Counted from the first letter of the stretch, positions 36,343 to 45,255 are shown. The stretch: 64,000 bases of DNA from Pseudomonas sp. 21 (GCF_000955805.1 NZ_JYOA01000001.1:596691-660690), one strand, 5' to 3'. Numbers and translations are program-made. Notes: generated from the sequence alone by a model not told the origin.

Positions 36343-36427
36343 GGGCGAAATCCTGGCAGGGCAAAACAGGACGGCATGGTAAAGAAACCCGGCCCTCCCG
36401 TCTCGCCGCCCTGCCCTGCGGCCGGCT

Positions 36428-36823
36428 TCAGTCCTGTGGCAGGCGCGCGATCACCTTGATCTCGAAATCGAAGCCGTAGAGCCAGGTCACGCCCACCGCC
36501 GTCACCGTCGGATAGGGAGCGGCGCCCCAATAGTCGGCGGCGACCTGCCAGGCGCGCTCGAAATTCGCCTGGGGGTCGACCAGGAAGATCGTCACGTCCA
36601 TCACGTCATCGAAGCTGCAACCGGCGGCGTCGAGGATCGCGTTGAGGTTAGCGAAGGCGCGCCGCACCTGGGCATCCAGGCCGGCCTCGGGCGAACCGTC
36701 CTCGCGGCTGCCCACCTGGCCCGAGACGAACAGCAGGCCGTTGCTGCGGATCGCCGGGGAGTAGCGGTTGCGCTCATAAAGAGCCTGGCGGCCGGAAGGG
36801 AAAACCACGTCACGTGTACTCAT
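36428..36823 (-). CDS. RidA/YjgF-family protein
   Basis: 131 residues, typical Rid length. Starts MSTRDVVFPSGRQALYERN, with the SPAIRSNGLLFVSGQVG core. It has no arginine at the position RidA uses for deaminase activity that I can place with confidence, so it may be one of the RidA subfamilies (Rid2-7) of unclear substrate. CTGGAG precedes the ATG. It is divergent from a LysR gene, with an ATTGTTT/AAACAAT operator-like repeat between them, so it is probably LysR-controlled. Confidence 0.88.
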   Translation of the reverse strand: MSTRDVVFPSGRQALYERNRYSPAIRSNGLLFVSGQVGSREDGSPEAGLDAQVRRAFANLNAILDAAGCSFDDVMDVTIFLVDPQANFERAWQVAADYWGAAPYPTVTAVGVTWLYGFDFEIKVIARLPQD

Positions 36824-36919
36824 CTGCTTGCTCCAGCGAGGGGCGCGATGGCCCCGGTTCAAGGATGGAGGCAGGTTACGGCGCGCGGGGGCAGCGATAA
36901 TCGGGCAACGCTGGTCAGC

Positions 36920-36942
36920 ATTGTTTGTAGAATCCAAACAAT
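36920..36942. promoter_or_regulatory. LysR-type operator between ridA-like and lysR
   Basis: ATTGTTT-N9-AAACAAT, a perfect 7-bp inverted repeat in an AT-rich patch, 45 bp before the LysR ATG and 97 bp before the RidA-like ATG. Confidence 0.65.
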
Positions 36943-36986
36943 CAGCCCTTTTCAGCGCCCTCCTTCCTGAGCCAGCCGGAGCCGCC

Positions 36987-37910
36987 ATGGACCGTTTCGA
37001 TGCGATGCAAGCCTTCGCCCGCGTGGTGGAAACCGGCAGCTTCACCAAGGCCGCCGACACCCTGCACATGAGCCGCACCAGCGTGACCCAGCTGATCCAG
37101 CAACTGGAGGCGCGGCTGCGCGTTCGGCTGCTCAACCGCACCACGCGCAAGCTCAACCTCACCGCCGACGGCGCCGCCTACTACGAGCGCGTGGTGCGCC
37201 TGCTGGCGGACATGGACGACGCCGAGACCAGCCTCTCCAGCGCCGCCGCCCTGCCCCGCGGCCGGCTCAGGGTGGACGTGCCCAGCCCGCTGGCGCGCAT
37301 CCTGCTGATCCCCGCGCTGCCGGGCTTCCACGCGCGCTACCCGGACATCCAGATCGACCTGGGCGTCAGCGACCGCATGGTCGACCTCATCGATGAGAAG
37401 GTGGATTGCGTGGTGCGCGGTGGCGAACTCACCGATCAATCGCTGATGGCCCGGCGCGTCGGCGACCTGCCGCTGGGAGTCTTCGCCGCGCCTTCCTACC
37501 TGCAGCGCGCCGGAGTGCCGGAGCACCCGCGCGACCTGGAGAACAGCCAGCAGCGCATCGTCGGTTACCTCTGGGCGCGCACCGGCAAGCCGTTGTCGTA
37601 CGCGCTGCACAAGGAGGGCGAAACCGTGCAGGTCCAGGGTCGGCCGGTGCTGACCGTGGACGACGGCAACGCCTACCTCGCCGCCGGTATCGCCGGCATG
37701 GGTGTGCTCTGGCTGCCGCGCTACATGGCCGGCGAGGCCGTGGCGCGCGGCGAACTGGTGGAGCTGTTCGCCGGCTGGACGATGGAAACCATGCCGCTGT
37801 TCGTCGCCTTCCCGCCCAACCGCCACGTCAGCGCCAAGCTGCGGGTGTTCATCGACTGGGTCGTCGAGCTGATGGCGCGGCATGCGCCGGTGGCCCGGCC
37901 GCCGCTCTAG
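36987..37910 (+). CDS. LysR-family regulator
   Basis: 307 residues. The winged helix-turn-helix is at residues 1-60 (MDRFDAMQAFARVVETGSFT, SRTSVTQLIQQLEARL), followed by a periplasmic-binding-like effector domain. The opening 'MDRFDAMQAFARVVETGSFTKAA' style is that of the CrgA/AphB subgroup, which includes many repressors of divergent oxidoreductase genes. CCGGAG lies upstream. It is divergent from the RidA-like gene and shares the inverted repeat at 36920-36942. It converges on the methyltransferase gene. Confidence 0.92.
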   Translation: MDRFDAMQAFARVVETGSFTKAADTLHMSRTSVTQLIQQLEARLRVRLLNRTTRKLNLTADGAAYYERVVRLLADMDDAETSLSSAAALPRGRLRVDVPSPLARILLIPALPGFHARYPDIQIDLGVSDRMVDLIDEKVDCVVRGGELTDQSLMARRVGDLPLGVFAAPSYLQRAGVPEHPRDLENSQQRIVGYLWARTGKPLSYALHKEGETVQVQGRPVLTVDDGNAYLAAGIAGMGVLWLPRYMAGEAVARGELVELFAGWTMETMPLFVAFPPNRHVSAKLRVFIDWVVELMARHAPVARPPL

Positions 37911-37921
37911 ACGGCGCAGCC

Positions 37922-38587
37922 TCAGCCCAGGCGCATGGACAACTCCACATCGTCCGCGAAGGGAATCGACAGGTAGCGCCCGCCCGGCAGGCGCACCTCG
38001 GCCAGGTACTCGGGGCAGTAGTCGGCGTTGTCCGCGATGACCAGCGCGCCGGGACGCAGGCGGCTTTCCACCAGGGCGAGGATTTCCGGGTAGAGCGACT
38101 TGGCGCCGTCGAGCAGCACCAGGTCGATGCGTTCAGGCAGGTCGCGGGCCAGCGTCTGCAGCGCATCGCTCTGGCGGATTTCCACCAGGTCGGCCACGCC
38201 ACCGGCAATCAGGTTGGCCTGGGCGCGTGCCACTTTCGAAGGTTCGAACTCGCTGGTGATCAGCCGGCCGCCGCCGTTGTCGCGCAGCGCTGCTGCCAGA
38301 TGCAAGGTGGAAATGCCGAACGAGGTGCCGAACTCGACGATGTGCCTGGCGCCGATGCTGCGCGCCAGCATGTACAGCAGCGCACCGGTTTCCCGCGAGA
38401 CGGGCAGCGGCTGGTCCCTGAGCTGGCCATAGAGTTCGCGGTACTGCGTCTTGCTCTGCATCAGGCGCGTCAGCGCGGCCTGGTCGAGATTGGCGAAGGC
38501 CGGGCTGGACTGGGGAGAGGCCGCATCAGCTTCCTCGAAGAGGCGTTGCAGCAGGGGCGCCACGGGGGCAGAAGTGAGGGTCGTCAT
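37922..38587 (-). CDS. class I SAM-dependent O-methyltransferase-like
   Basis: 221 residues of the Methyltransf_24/O-methyltransferase group. Motif I is IVEFGTSFGISTLHLAAAL, and the acidic loops are SEFEP and LVLLDGAKSLY. It transfers methyl from SAM to a small substrate; substrate unknown. It is divergent from a TetR regulator with a 96-bp shared promoter region that holds an AATGCGA/TCGCATT repeat, so it is likely TetR-repressed. Confidence 0.88.
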   Translation of the reverse strand: MTTLTSAPVAPLLQRLFEEADAASPQSSPAFANLDQAALTRLMQSKTQYRELYGQLRDQPLPVSRETGALLYMLARSIGARHIVEFGTSFGISTLHLAAALRDNGGGRLITSEFEPSKVARAQANLIAGGVADLVEIRQSDALQTLARDLPERIDLVLLDGAKSLYPEILALVESRLRPGALVIADNADYCPEYLAEVRLPGGRYLSIPFADDVELSMRLG

Positions 38588-38634
38588 GGTGGGTTTCCCG
38601 TGTGGAATTTGAGTGCGAAAAAGCGCCCGACTAG

Positions 38635-38670
38635 AATGCGATCTTTTCGTCAGGTTTTACTATTCGCATT
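38635..38670. promoter_or_regulatory. possible TetR operator, methyltransferase/TetR
   Basis: AATGCGA and TCGCATT are perfect 7-bp arms, 22 bp apart, in the divergent region. The wide spacing makes this tentative. Confidence 0.35.
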
Positions 38671-38683
38671 GCCGGAGCCACAC

Positions 38684-39313
38684 ATGAGCGAACGCCGCAG
38701 CCCGCGTATTTCCACGCGCAAGGAGCCGAAACAGGCCCGTTCCAACGACCTGGTGACGGCCATTCTGGATGCCGCTGTTCAGGTTCTGGAGAAGGAAGGC
38801 GCCTCACGTTTCACCACCGCGCGGGTGGCCGAGCGCGCCGGCGTCAGCGTCGGCTCGCTGTACCAGTACTTCCCGAACAAGGCGGCGATCCTGTTCCGCC
38901 TGCAGAGCGACGAGTGGCGGCAAACCACGGAGATGTTGCGCGGCCTGCTGGCGGATGAAACGCAGGCGCCATTGCAGCGCCTGCGCAACCTTGTCCATGC
39001 CTTCATCCGCTCCGAGTGCGAGGAGGCGCGTATGCGTATCGCCCTGAGCGATGCTGCTCCGCTCTACCGCGATGCGCCGGAGGCCCGCGAAGCCAAGGCC
39101 GCCGGCGAGGGCATTTTCCAGGCGTTCATCGCCGAAGCCCTCCCGCTCGCTCCCGAAGCACAACGCACGCTGGCCCGCGAGTTGATCACCACGACGCTCG
39201 GCTCGGTGGGCAAGCAGTTCTCGGAAAGCCCGCGCAGCGCCGAGCAGATCGATGCATTCAGCGACGCGATGGCGGATATGTTCTGCGCCTACCTGAAGAG
39301 CCTCATGCAATAG
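38684..39313 (+). CDS. TetR-family regulator
   Basis: 209 residues with the N-terminal helix-turn-helix FTTARVAERAGVSVGSLYQY followed by FPNKAAIL. The C-terminal domain resembles the 'TetR C_39/YcdC-like' effector domain (SECEEARMRIALSDAAPLYRDAP). It is divergent from the methyltransferase and probably represses it. CCGGAG lies upstream of the ATG. Confidence 0.9.
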   Translation: MSERRSPRISTRKEPKQARSNDLVTAILDAAVQVLEKEGASRFTTARVAERAGVSVGSLYQYFPNKAAILFRLQSDEWRQTTEMLRGLLADETQAPLQRLRNLVHAFIRSECEEARMRIALSDAAPLYRDAPEAREAKAAGEGIFQAFIAEALPLAPEAQRTLARELITTTLGSVGKQFSESPRSAEQIDAFSDAMADMFCAYLKSLMQ

Positions 39314-39317
39314 AGGC

Positions 39318-40010
39318 TTACCCCCGACACTCCACCAGCAGCGCCTCGGCCTTGGCGCCCGGCATCATTTCCTGCAGCCCGTCGATCAGTTGATCGCCCG
39401 CCTCGCGCAGGGCTTCCAGCGGCATCTGCGGCAGGCTTTCGAGGATGAACCACATCTGCTGCGCCTCGGCATCCAGGCGGGTGCGCACGCCCTGCCGCCA
39501 GTTCCAGCGGCGGCAGGTGACGCCGAGGTCGTCACGCCAGACGACTTCGCCGGCGTCGGGCGACTCGTGGGCCGGCGCGCCGTCCTTCATGGTGTCGAAG
39601 CGTTCGTTGCCTGCGGCGATCACCAGGCGCGGGGTTCCGGCGTAGGCGGCGAGGTTCTCGCCACCCACCGGAATCGCGAACTGCACGCTGATGGCGTTGT
39701 ACAGGTCCACCACCGGATCGATGACCGGCAGGCTGCCGTCACGCAGCACACGCTTGCGCAGCGCCTCCGCCGAACAGGGCGTGCGCTGGGGTTTGGCGCC
39801 AAAGCGGCGAAACACTTCGGCCCACGCCGCCAGGTGCGCCTCGGCCCAGGCCGGCTCGCCCGCCAGGAGCGCCGCGCAGGCTCGCTGCCGGGCCTGCTCG
39901 GCCACCGCAGGATGGCGGATCGGCGCGGCCTCGACCGTGATGCTCAGGGCGCGAAAGCCAGGGGCGATGGAAGCGATGGCGGGGTCAATGCGAGGCGTGA
40001 CGGGAGGCAT
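39318..40010 (-). CDS. B3/B4 tRNA-binding-domain protein
   Basis: 230 residues matching the B3/B4 domain of the phenylalanyl-tRNA synthetase beta chain, found free-standing (motif DLYNAISVQFAIPVGGENLA, then VVWRDDLGVTCRRWNWRQGVRT). Such orphan B3/B4 proteins occur in many bacteria and are suspected to edit or hydrolyse mischarged tRNA or bind amino acids; activity unproven. It converges on the TetR gene with 4 bp between the stops. A 30-residue gene lies just upstream on the same strand. Confidence 0.85.
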   Translation of the reverse strand: MPPVTPRIDPAIASIAPGFRALSITVEAAPIRHPAVAEQARQRACAALLAGEPAWAEAHLAAWAEVFRRFGAKPQRTPCSAEALRKRVLRDGSLPVIDPVVDLYNAISVQFAIPVGGENLAAYAGTPRLVIAAGNERFDTMKDGAPAHESPDAGEVVWRDDLGVTCRRWNWRQGVRTRLDAEAQQMWFILESLPQMPLEALREAGDQLIDGLQEMMPGAKAEALLVECRG

Positions 40011-40058
40011 GGTGAAATCCTTGGTGTGCAGCGGAGGCGGATGATCGAATTGCCCGCC

Positions 40059-40151
40059 TCAGCGGCGGACGAAGTTGCGCTTGTTGTAGTCGCCCCAGGC
40101 GACGGACAGGGTTTTCAGCAGGCAAAGCAAAGCGGTCCATCTGGACTTCAT
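40059..40151 (-). CDS. small hydrophobic protein, 30 residues
   Basis: A very short frame with a strong ribosome site (CCGGAGACATTCCC before ATG). The product begins MKSRWTALLCLLKTLSVAWG and ends DYNKRNFVRR: a basic N-terminus, a hydrophobic stretch of about 13 residues, then a charged tail. It could be a small membrane protein or a leader peptide for the B3/B4 gene 49 bp downstream. I cannot name the family. Confidence 0.5.
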   Translation of the reverse strand: MKSRWTALLCLLKTLSVAWGDYNKRNFVRR

Positions 40152-40308
40152 GGGAATGTCTCCGGAATCGGTGGGCACGAAGGCGCCAGGCAGCACGCCC
40201 GGCCTGGGTATTTCTAACGGGAGGACGCCGGCGCTGCCATGAAATCCCCGAATGAAGGATAAGCTGCGCTAATGGATGACACGCTGAATCAAGTTTTCTA
40301 ATGCCGCT

Positions 40309-42921
40309 TTACCAGCTGACGCGTACGCCGATGCTGCCCGTCAGGGACTCCTGGTTTTCGCTGTCGAGATTGCCGCTGTAGGTGGCTGACGCGTAGAGCG
40401 CGACGTCCCGGGAAAGGCGCGCAGCGATGCCGCCACCGATGTCCATCGAACTGCTCTGATGGTCGGTGCGGATGGCATCGGCGTGGTCGTAGACCACCGC
40501 ATCGCGCCCGCCGAAAGTGTGCCAGAGGTTGCTGCGCAGCCAGGGTTCCAGCGGTGTTCCGTTGACCAGGTAGCGCCCCTTCAGGCGCACACCGAGACGG
40601 CCGGTGTAGAACTCCTGATTGTCAAAGGACACATGGGAAATCCCGTCGTCGTCGCTGTCCAGCGAGACCTTCTGTGCAATCAGCTGCGCTTGCGGTTCGA
40701 TTACCCAGCGCGCGCTGAGCGGGAACGGATGACCGGCCTCGGCGGAGACCGCCCAGGCATGCCCATCGAGGTCGATCTTGTAACCGCGATCGGAACGACT
40801 ACGGCCATCCAGGCGTGTGCCCATGGCGACCAGATCGAGATAGCTGCCGGCAGGATGACTCAGGGTCCAGTAGGCGCCGAGGCTGTCGCCATCCAGGTCG
40901 ATGTCGCCACTGTGACGATCCTCGAAGCCGAGGCTGAACCCCTTCACGTCGCCGTCGATGCTGGAGTGGCCGGCGAACAGGCCCGCCCGCTGGGTGTAGC
41001 CGTTGCTCGTCGTCAGGCCGAACAGGTCGTGGCCGATCTGAAAACCGTTGAGGTTGCCGTCGAAGCTGGGCGAGGCGTTCCCCGACCAGCTCTGCCGCAG
41101 GTCCTGCCCCAGGCCTCGCACCCAGCCGGCCGGCAGCGCGCCGGTTTCGCCGAGCAGGCTCTGCTCGCCCTGGCGCTCGTGGAAGGTGCCGATGGCGCTG
41201 AGCACGAGCAGCGAAGCCACCGGCGGCACGGCAGAATACAGCGGCACTTCCGGGCGGTAGATGACGATGGTCTCGCCCGCACTCGGCGTGGGCAGCGAAG
41301 GCGTTCCGGGTGCTGCCACAGGGGCGGTGGCGGCGGGCACGAAGGGAGCCTCGGGGTCCTGCGGTGCGCCGGGCTGTTCTGGCGTACCGGGCTGCTCCGG
41401 AGTGCCAGGCTGTTCCGGCGTGCCGGGCTGCTCTGGCGTGCCAGGCTCCTCCGGAGCCACTGCCTCCGGAGCCGACACGCTGGAGCGCAGGTACCAGCTG
41501 TTTTCCGATCCGGCGGTATAGCCGCCCTTGAACAGGTAGTACTGGTACGGACCGGCCGACAAACCTTGGGCCAGGCTGAACGCGTCGTTGGTGCTGACCG
41601 CGCCCGCTCCCGCCTCGACCACCTGGATGCCGTTGAGCTCGGTCAGCGCGCCAGCGCCATTGAGGTTGCTGATCTCCAGGGAGGTGAGACCTGCAATGCT
41701 GCCCTGGTTCACCACCAGGCGATCGGACGCCGCCTGGTCGCCAGCCAGTACGCTCTGCAGGCGCAGGATGCCGCCATTGCCCTGGTAGTCGCCGTTGACG
41801 GTGAGGCGATCGGAGGCGCTGGCGCCGGAGGTGGTCAGGTCGATCACCCCGGCGTTGACCAGCCTGGCATTGAGCGCGGCATTGCTCGGCACCACTCGCC
41901 CACCGCTGGAGGTCAGCAGGCTGCTGGAATCCAGGGACAGCGTCCCCGTGCCGGACGCGCTGTCCCCCAGGACCAGGGTGTCGTTGAGGTCCAGGCGCGA
42001 GCCCTGGATCAGATCGATGCTCTCCCAGCCCACGTAGCGCCCGCCTCGATTGGTCGAGGTGTTGGCGAAGGTCAGCCGGTCAGTTCCCGCACCACCATCG
42101 AGAGAGGGAGTGCTGCCCAACTGGATCTCGCTGAGGTTGGTGAGCGTGGCGACGTCGTCACCATCGCCCATCAGGATGGCGCTGCGCACCGTGCCACCGC
42201 CCGTCCAGTTCAGAACGTCGTTACCCACGCTCATCAGGATCTGCCCGCGTATCCCGCCGCCGGTGAGGGTCACGCTGTCATTGCCGCCGCTGAGGCTGAC
42301 GTTACCGCCAATGCTGCCGCCGGAGACGATGATGGTGTCCTGGCCGAAGCCGGTGACCAGATTGCCGATGATCGAACCACCGGACAGGTCGAAGAGGTTG
42401 TTGTCCAGCTTCATGTCCACGCGGCCGATGGTGCCCCCACTCATCCATGCCGAATCGCCGTCTTCGAAGGCGCCGATAATGGTGCCGCCGGTCATGCTGA
42501 AGGTGTCGCGCTGGTCGCCCTGGGCGAGGGAACCGATGATGCCGCCACTCATGCGGAAATCATCGATGCCATCGCCCTGGCTGACCGCTCCCTGGATGGA
42601 CCCGGCGCTCATCACCAGGCTGTCGGCGCCTGCGCCCTGGGCCAGGCTGCCACCGATGCTGCCCGACTCCATCAGCACCCGGTCGTTACCAGCGCCGAAG
42701 GTGACGTTGCCGGTGATTGCCCCCGTGCCGGCGGCCGGGAAGGTCAGGCTGTTGTTGCCTGCGGTATCGGTCAGCGATGGAGCACTCCCGGAGCTGCAGA
42801 CATGGCTGTCATTGCCCGGCCCCGGACTGAGCGTGCAATCGGCGCGGGTCGGCGACCCGGGCAGCATCAGGCTCAGCGGAACCAGCGCACCTAAAGCGAA
42901 CTGCAAGCGGGGCCATGCCAT
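40309..42921 (-). CDS. autotransporter (type Va) with beta-helix passenger
   Basis: 870 residues. A signal peptide (residues 1-27, cleaved near TRA-DC) precedes a repetitive passenger (about 50-290) in which strands of the form GSIGGSLAQG, GSIIGNLVTG, GSIGGNVSLSGG recur, as in beta-helices. After a Ser/Asn-rich region comes a proline-rich linker of five EQPGTP-type hexapeptides (DNA 41362-41451) and a C-terminal autotransporter barrel of about 280 residues ending in VRVSW, the final aromatic needed for Bam insertion. It is secreted to the cell surface; role unknown (adhesion or enzyme unclear, no catalytic motif seen). Single gene. Confidence 0.9.
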   Translation of the reverse strand: MAWPRLQFALGALVPLSLMLPGSPTRADCTLSPGPGNDSHVCSSGSAPSLTDTAGNNSLTFPAAGTGAITGNVTFGAGNDRVLMESGSIGGSLAQGAGADSLVMSAGSIQGAVSQGDGIDDFRMSGGIIGSLAQGDQRDTFSMTGGTIIGAFEDGDSAWMSGGTIGRVDMKLDNNLFDLSGGSIIGNLVTGFGQDTIIVSGGSIGGNVSLSGGNDSVTLTGGGIRGQILMSVGNDVLNWTGGGTVRSAILMGDGDDVATLTNLSEIQLGSTPSLDGGAGTDRLTFANTSTNRGGRYVGWESIDLIQGSRLDLNDTLVLGDSASGTGTLSLDSSSLLTSSGGRVVPSNAALNARLVNAGVIDLTTSGASASDRLTVNGDYQGNGGILRLQSVLAGDQAASDRLVVNQGSIAGLTSLEISNLNGAGALTELNGIQVVEAGAGAVSTNDAFSLAQGLSAGPYQYYLFKGGYTAGSENSWYLRSSVSAPEAVAPEEPGTPEQPGTPEQPGTPEQPGTPEQPGAPQDPEAPFVPAATAPVAAPGTPSLPTPSAGETIVIYRPEVPLYSAVPPVASLLVLSAIGTFHERQGEQSLLGETGALPAGWVRGLGQDLRQSWSGNASPSFDGNLNGFQIGHDLFGLTTSNGYTQRAGLFAGHSSIDGDVKGFSLGFEDRHSGDIDLDGDSLGAYWTLSHPAGSYLDLVAMGTRLDGRSRSDRGYKIDLDGHAWAVSAEAGHPFPLSARWVIEPQAQLIAQKVSLDSDDDGISHVSFDNQEFYTGRLGVRLKGRYLVNGTPLEPWLRSNLWHTFGGRDAVVYDHADAIRTDHQSSSMDIGGGIAARLSRDVALYASATYSGNLDSENQESLTGSIGVRVSW
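41362..41451 (-). repeat. 18-bp tandem repeat coding EQPGTP linker
   Basis: Five copies of an 18-bp unit encode EEPGTP, EQPGTP three times and EQPGAP, between passenger and barrel. Copy number is likely to vary between strains by slippage. Confidence 0.9.
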
Positions 42922-43197
42922 CGTTCAAGGGAATCCTGGTAGGGGGCTCCCTGAAAGTCATAGTTGATCACTCGGAGATGGCAACCCTGCCTCCGCCGCC
43001 CCGACGAGCCGCACCGCCGCTTTCCAGGGCCCTGTTTCACCAGCCATGTGGCCGCAACGGAGCGACGCTTTAGGCAAACTCAACGGACAGGCTTTAGAAA
43101 TCGTGCATTGAACCAACCGCCCGCCGGCGCTGAGATGACCGGGCAGACAAACGCTGCCGACATCCACCGACAACAACGAGAAAGAGGTTCGCGCCCC

Positions 43198-44106
43198 ATG
43201 CGCACGCTGATCAAAGCCCTGGCCCTGGCTTCCTCCACCTTCCTCGCCGCTCCCTTTGCCGCCCAGGCGGCGGAAGCGCCGAAGGCCGAGCAACCGGCCT
43301 TCGTCGTCCACAAGCTCACCGACTTCCTCTACGCCATCGGCGAGCCGAACTACTACCAGAAGAACTATTCGTACCTGCTGGTAGGTTCGGACCACGCCCT
43401 GATGTTCGACTCGGGCGCAAACCAGAAGGAAGACATCACCCAGGTCGCCCGCCGGATCACCGACAAGCCGCTCTCGGTACTGCCCTCGCACCTGCACTTC
43501 GACCATCTGGGCGGGCTGCACAACTTCCAGAGCATCTACCTGGTGGATACCCCCTTCACCGCCAGATTCCGTCGCGCCGACGGCCTCTACCAGGTGCCCG
43601 AGCCGGTCTACCTGGGCAACATCGACCACATGACGCTGGCGCCCTTCAAGGTGTCGCGGCTGGTGAAGCCCGATGAAGTGATCGACCTGGGCGGCCTCAA
43701 GCTGCGCCTGCTGAGCATGCCCGGCCACACGCCGGACGAAGTCGCGCTGTTTGATGAGGCGCACAACATCCTGCTCTCCGGCGACCATCTCTATCCATCC
43801 TGGCTGCTGGCGGGGAACCTGAGGGATTACGTCGCCTCGCTGGACGCCACCCTGAAGGTGATCAACCCGCAGACCACCCTCTACGGCGCCCACGCCGACG
43901 AGGACCCGAGCAAGGTGCCGGCCATGACCTACGCCGACGTCGTCGCGGTGCGCGACAAGATGCAGCAGATCCAGGCCGGCCACGCCAAGGGCGAAGCCTT
44001 CAGCGACCCGGAACTGATCAGGAGCTCGGAGCTGTACAAGGTGGAGAAGGACATCAGCATCCTGACCGATATCCAGTTCACGGATGGGCGCGGTTACGGC
44101 TACTGA
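43198..44106 (+). CDS. periplasmic metallo-beta-lactamase-fold hydrolase
   Basis: 302 residues. A Sec signal peptide is cleaved near AAQA-AEAP. The metal motif HLHFDHLGG (HxHxDH), GHTPDE, LSGDHLYP and GAHADED give the full set of zinc ligands. It hydrolyses an unknown substrate in the periplasm. Some MBL-fold proteins with signal peptides act in quinoprotein systems or as lactonases; nothing here decides. The start follows GAGG by 12 bases, wider than usual. It is a single gene between the autotransporter and a LysR gene. Confidence 0.87.
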   Translation: MRTLIKALALASSTFLAAPFAAQAAEAPKAEQPAFVVHKLTDFLYAIGEPNYYQKNYSYLLVGSDHALMFDSGANQKEDITQVARRITDKPLSVLPSHLHFDHLGGLHNFQSIYLVDTPFTARFRRADGLYQVPEPVYLGNIDHMTLAPFKVSRLVKPDEVIDLGGLKLRLLSMPGHTPDEVALFDEAHNILLSGDHLYPSWLLAGNLRDYVASLDATLKVINPQTTLYGAHADEDPSKVPAMTYADVVAVRDKMQQIQAGHAKGEAFSDPELIRSSELYKVEKDISILTDIQFTDGRGYGY

Positions 44107-44128
44107 GGCCTGCGCCCAACTCGCCTTT

Positions 44129-44234
44129 TGTGGGACCGAGGGGGACGCCCAGTCCTTGCTCGCGAAGCGGGGTCAGCCTGATACAAAAGTGCAGGACGGC
44201 AGGCCGCTGTTCGCGAGCGAGCTCGCGCCTACAG
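44129..44234. repeat. degenerate REP pair
   Basis: TTGCTCGCGAAGCG (44157-44170) and GTTCGCGAGCGAGCTCGCGC (44209-44228) are decayed copies of the GCTTGCTCGCGAAC flavour. Confidence 0.5.
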
Positions 44235-44267
44235 GCTCACCGATCCATCGAGCTCGTGGGTTGGGCG

Positions 44268-45152
44268 CTACTCCCCCACCGACAGCAACCACTCGATGAA
44301 TGCCCGGACCTCCGGGCGTTCGCGCTTCGCCTCGGGGCAGATCACGTAGTAGTTGTGCACCGCCGCCACCGAGATCGGCAGCGGGCGCACCAGCCGCCCT
44401 TCGTCGAGGTCGCGCTGTGACACCGTCTCGTCGCTGAGCGCCACGCCGAAGCCATCGCGCGCCGCCTGCAGGACCATGCCGAAATCCTCGAAATGAATGT
44501 CCTCGGCGCCTCCCCGACTGTGGCCAGCCTCGGCCAGCCATTGCTGCCACTGGCTGCCATCGTCCTCGTGGAGCAGCCGGTGCCGCGCCAGATCGGCGGC
44601 CTCGACGATGGCCAGCGGCCCGCGCAGGTACTGCGGGCTGCACACCGGCGTCATGCGGATGCCATGCAGCAGGCGCCACCAGACACCCGGCCACGGCGGC
44701 GTGCCGTAGATCACCGCCACGTCGGCGCGGCGCCAGTCCACCTGCGGCATGCCCGGCGCAGTGATCACGCTGACCCGCACCGAGCGCGACTCCTCCATGA
44801 AGCGCAGCAGCGGCCGGGTCAGCCACTCCACGCCTTCGGCCGGAGGGATCGACAGGCAGATAGCCACCCGCTCCTCGTCCGGGCGCCCTTCTGCCTGCAA
44901 CGCCAGGACCGCCCCGCCGATCTCGTCCATCGCGCTGGCCACGCTCTTCTGCAACGCCCGCCCACTGGCGGTCAGCACCAACTGGCGGCCGCGCTTCTCG
45001 AACAGCTCCACGCCCAGGCCGGCCTGCAGCGCCTTGACCTGCTGGCTGACCGCGCCGGTGGTGACGTGCAGTTCGACGGCAGCCGCCGCCAGGCTGCCCA
45101 GGCGGGCCACGCTTTCGAACACCCTGAAACTGTGCAGTGGCGGGAGGGCCAT
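44268..45152 (-). CDS. LysR-family regulator (GcvA-like)
   Basis: 294 residues. The helix-turn-helix is at residues 1-60 (PPLHSFRVFESVARLGSLAA, TTGAVSQQVKALQAGL), typical of the GcvA/AmpR group. It is divergent from the nucleobase permease at 45.5 kb across 379 bp, so it may control it, but regulation of an unlinked gene is equally possible. Confidence 0.9.
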   Translation of the reverse strand: MALPPLHSFRVFESVARLGSLAAAAVELHVTTGAVSQQVKALQAGLGVELFEKRGRQLVLTASGRALQKSVASAMDEIGGAVLALQAEGRPDEERVAICLSIPPAEGVEWLTRPLLRFMEESRSVRVSVITAPGMPQVDWRRADVAVIYGTPPWPGVWWRLLHGIRMTPVCSPQYLRGPLAIVEAADLARHRLLHEDDGSQWQQWLAEAGHSRGGAEDIHFEDFGMVLQAARDGFGVALSDETVSQRDLDEGRLVRPLPISVAAVHNYYVICPEAKRERPEVRAFIEWLLSVGE

Positions 45153-45239
45153 CTTCTGATGCAGTCCTGCGCAAATCGTGACGGACGGTTATAGCAGGAG
45201 CGGCCCCCACGGGGGAACGCAACGCACCCGAGGCACCCC

Positions 45240-45255
45240 TGGCCCACAAATTGCG
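45240..45255 (+). promoter_or_regulatory. sigma-54-like sequence
   Basis: TGGCCCACAAATTGCG has GG-N10-GC spacing and TTGC at -12, but CCC in place of CAC. No UAS-like site is visible nearby and the permease start is about 280 bp away. Confidence 0.25.

Noticed and set aside
41362-41451. Tandem repeats that could suggest a CRISPR array
   Set aside because: Units are 18 bp without spacers and stay in frame as EQPGTP. They are a protein linker.
40459-42894. 811-codon open frame opposite the autotransporter
   Set aside because: Antisense shadow of a gene with clear signal peptide and barrel. No start signal.
45240-45255. A fifth target promoter (TGGCCC-N5-TTGC) for the sigma-54 activator
   Set aside because: The -24 is not consensus, the permease start is far away, and no GCTGT-N11-ACA site is nearby. 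Kept only as a low-confidence feature.
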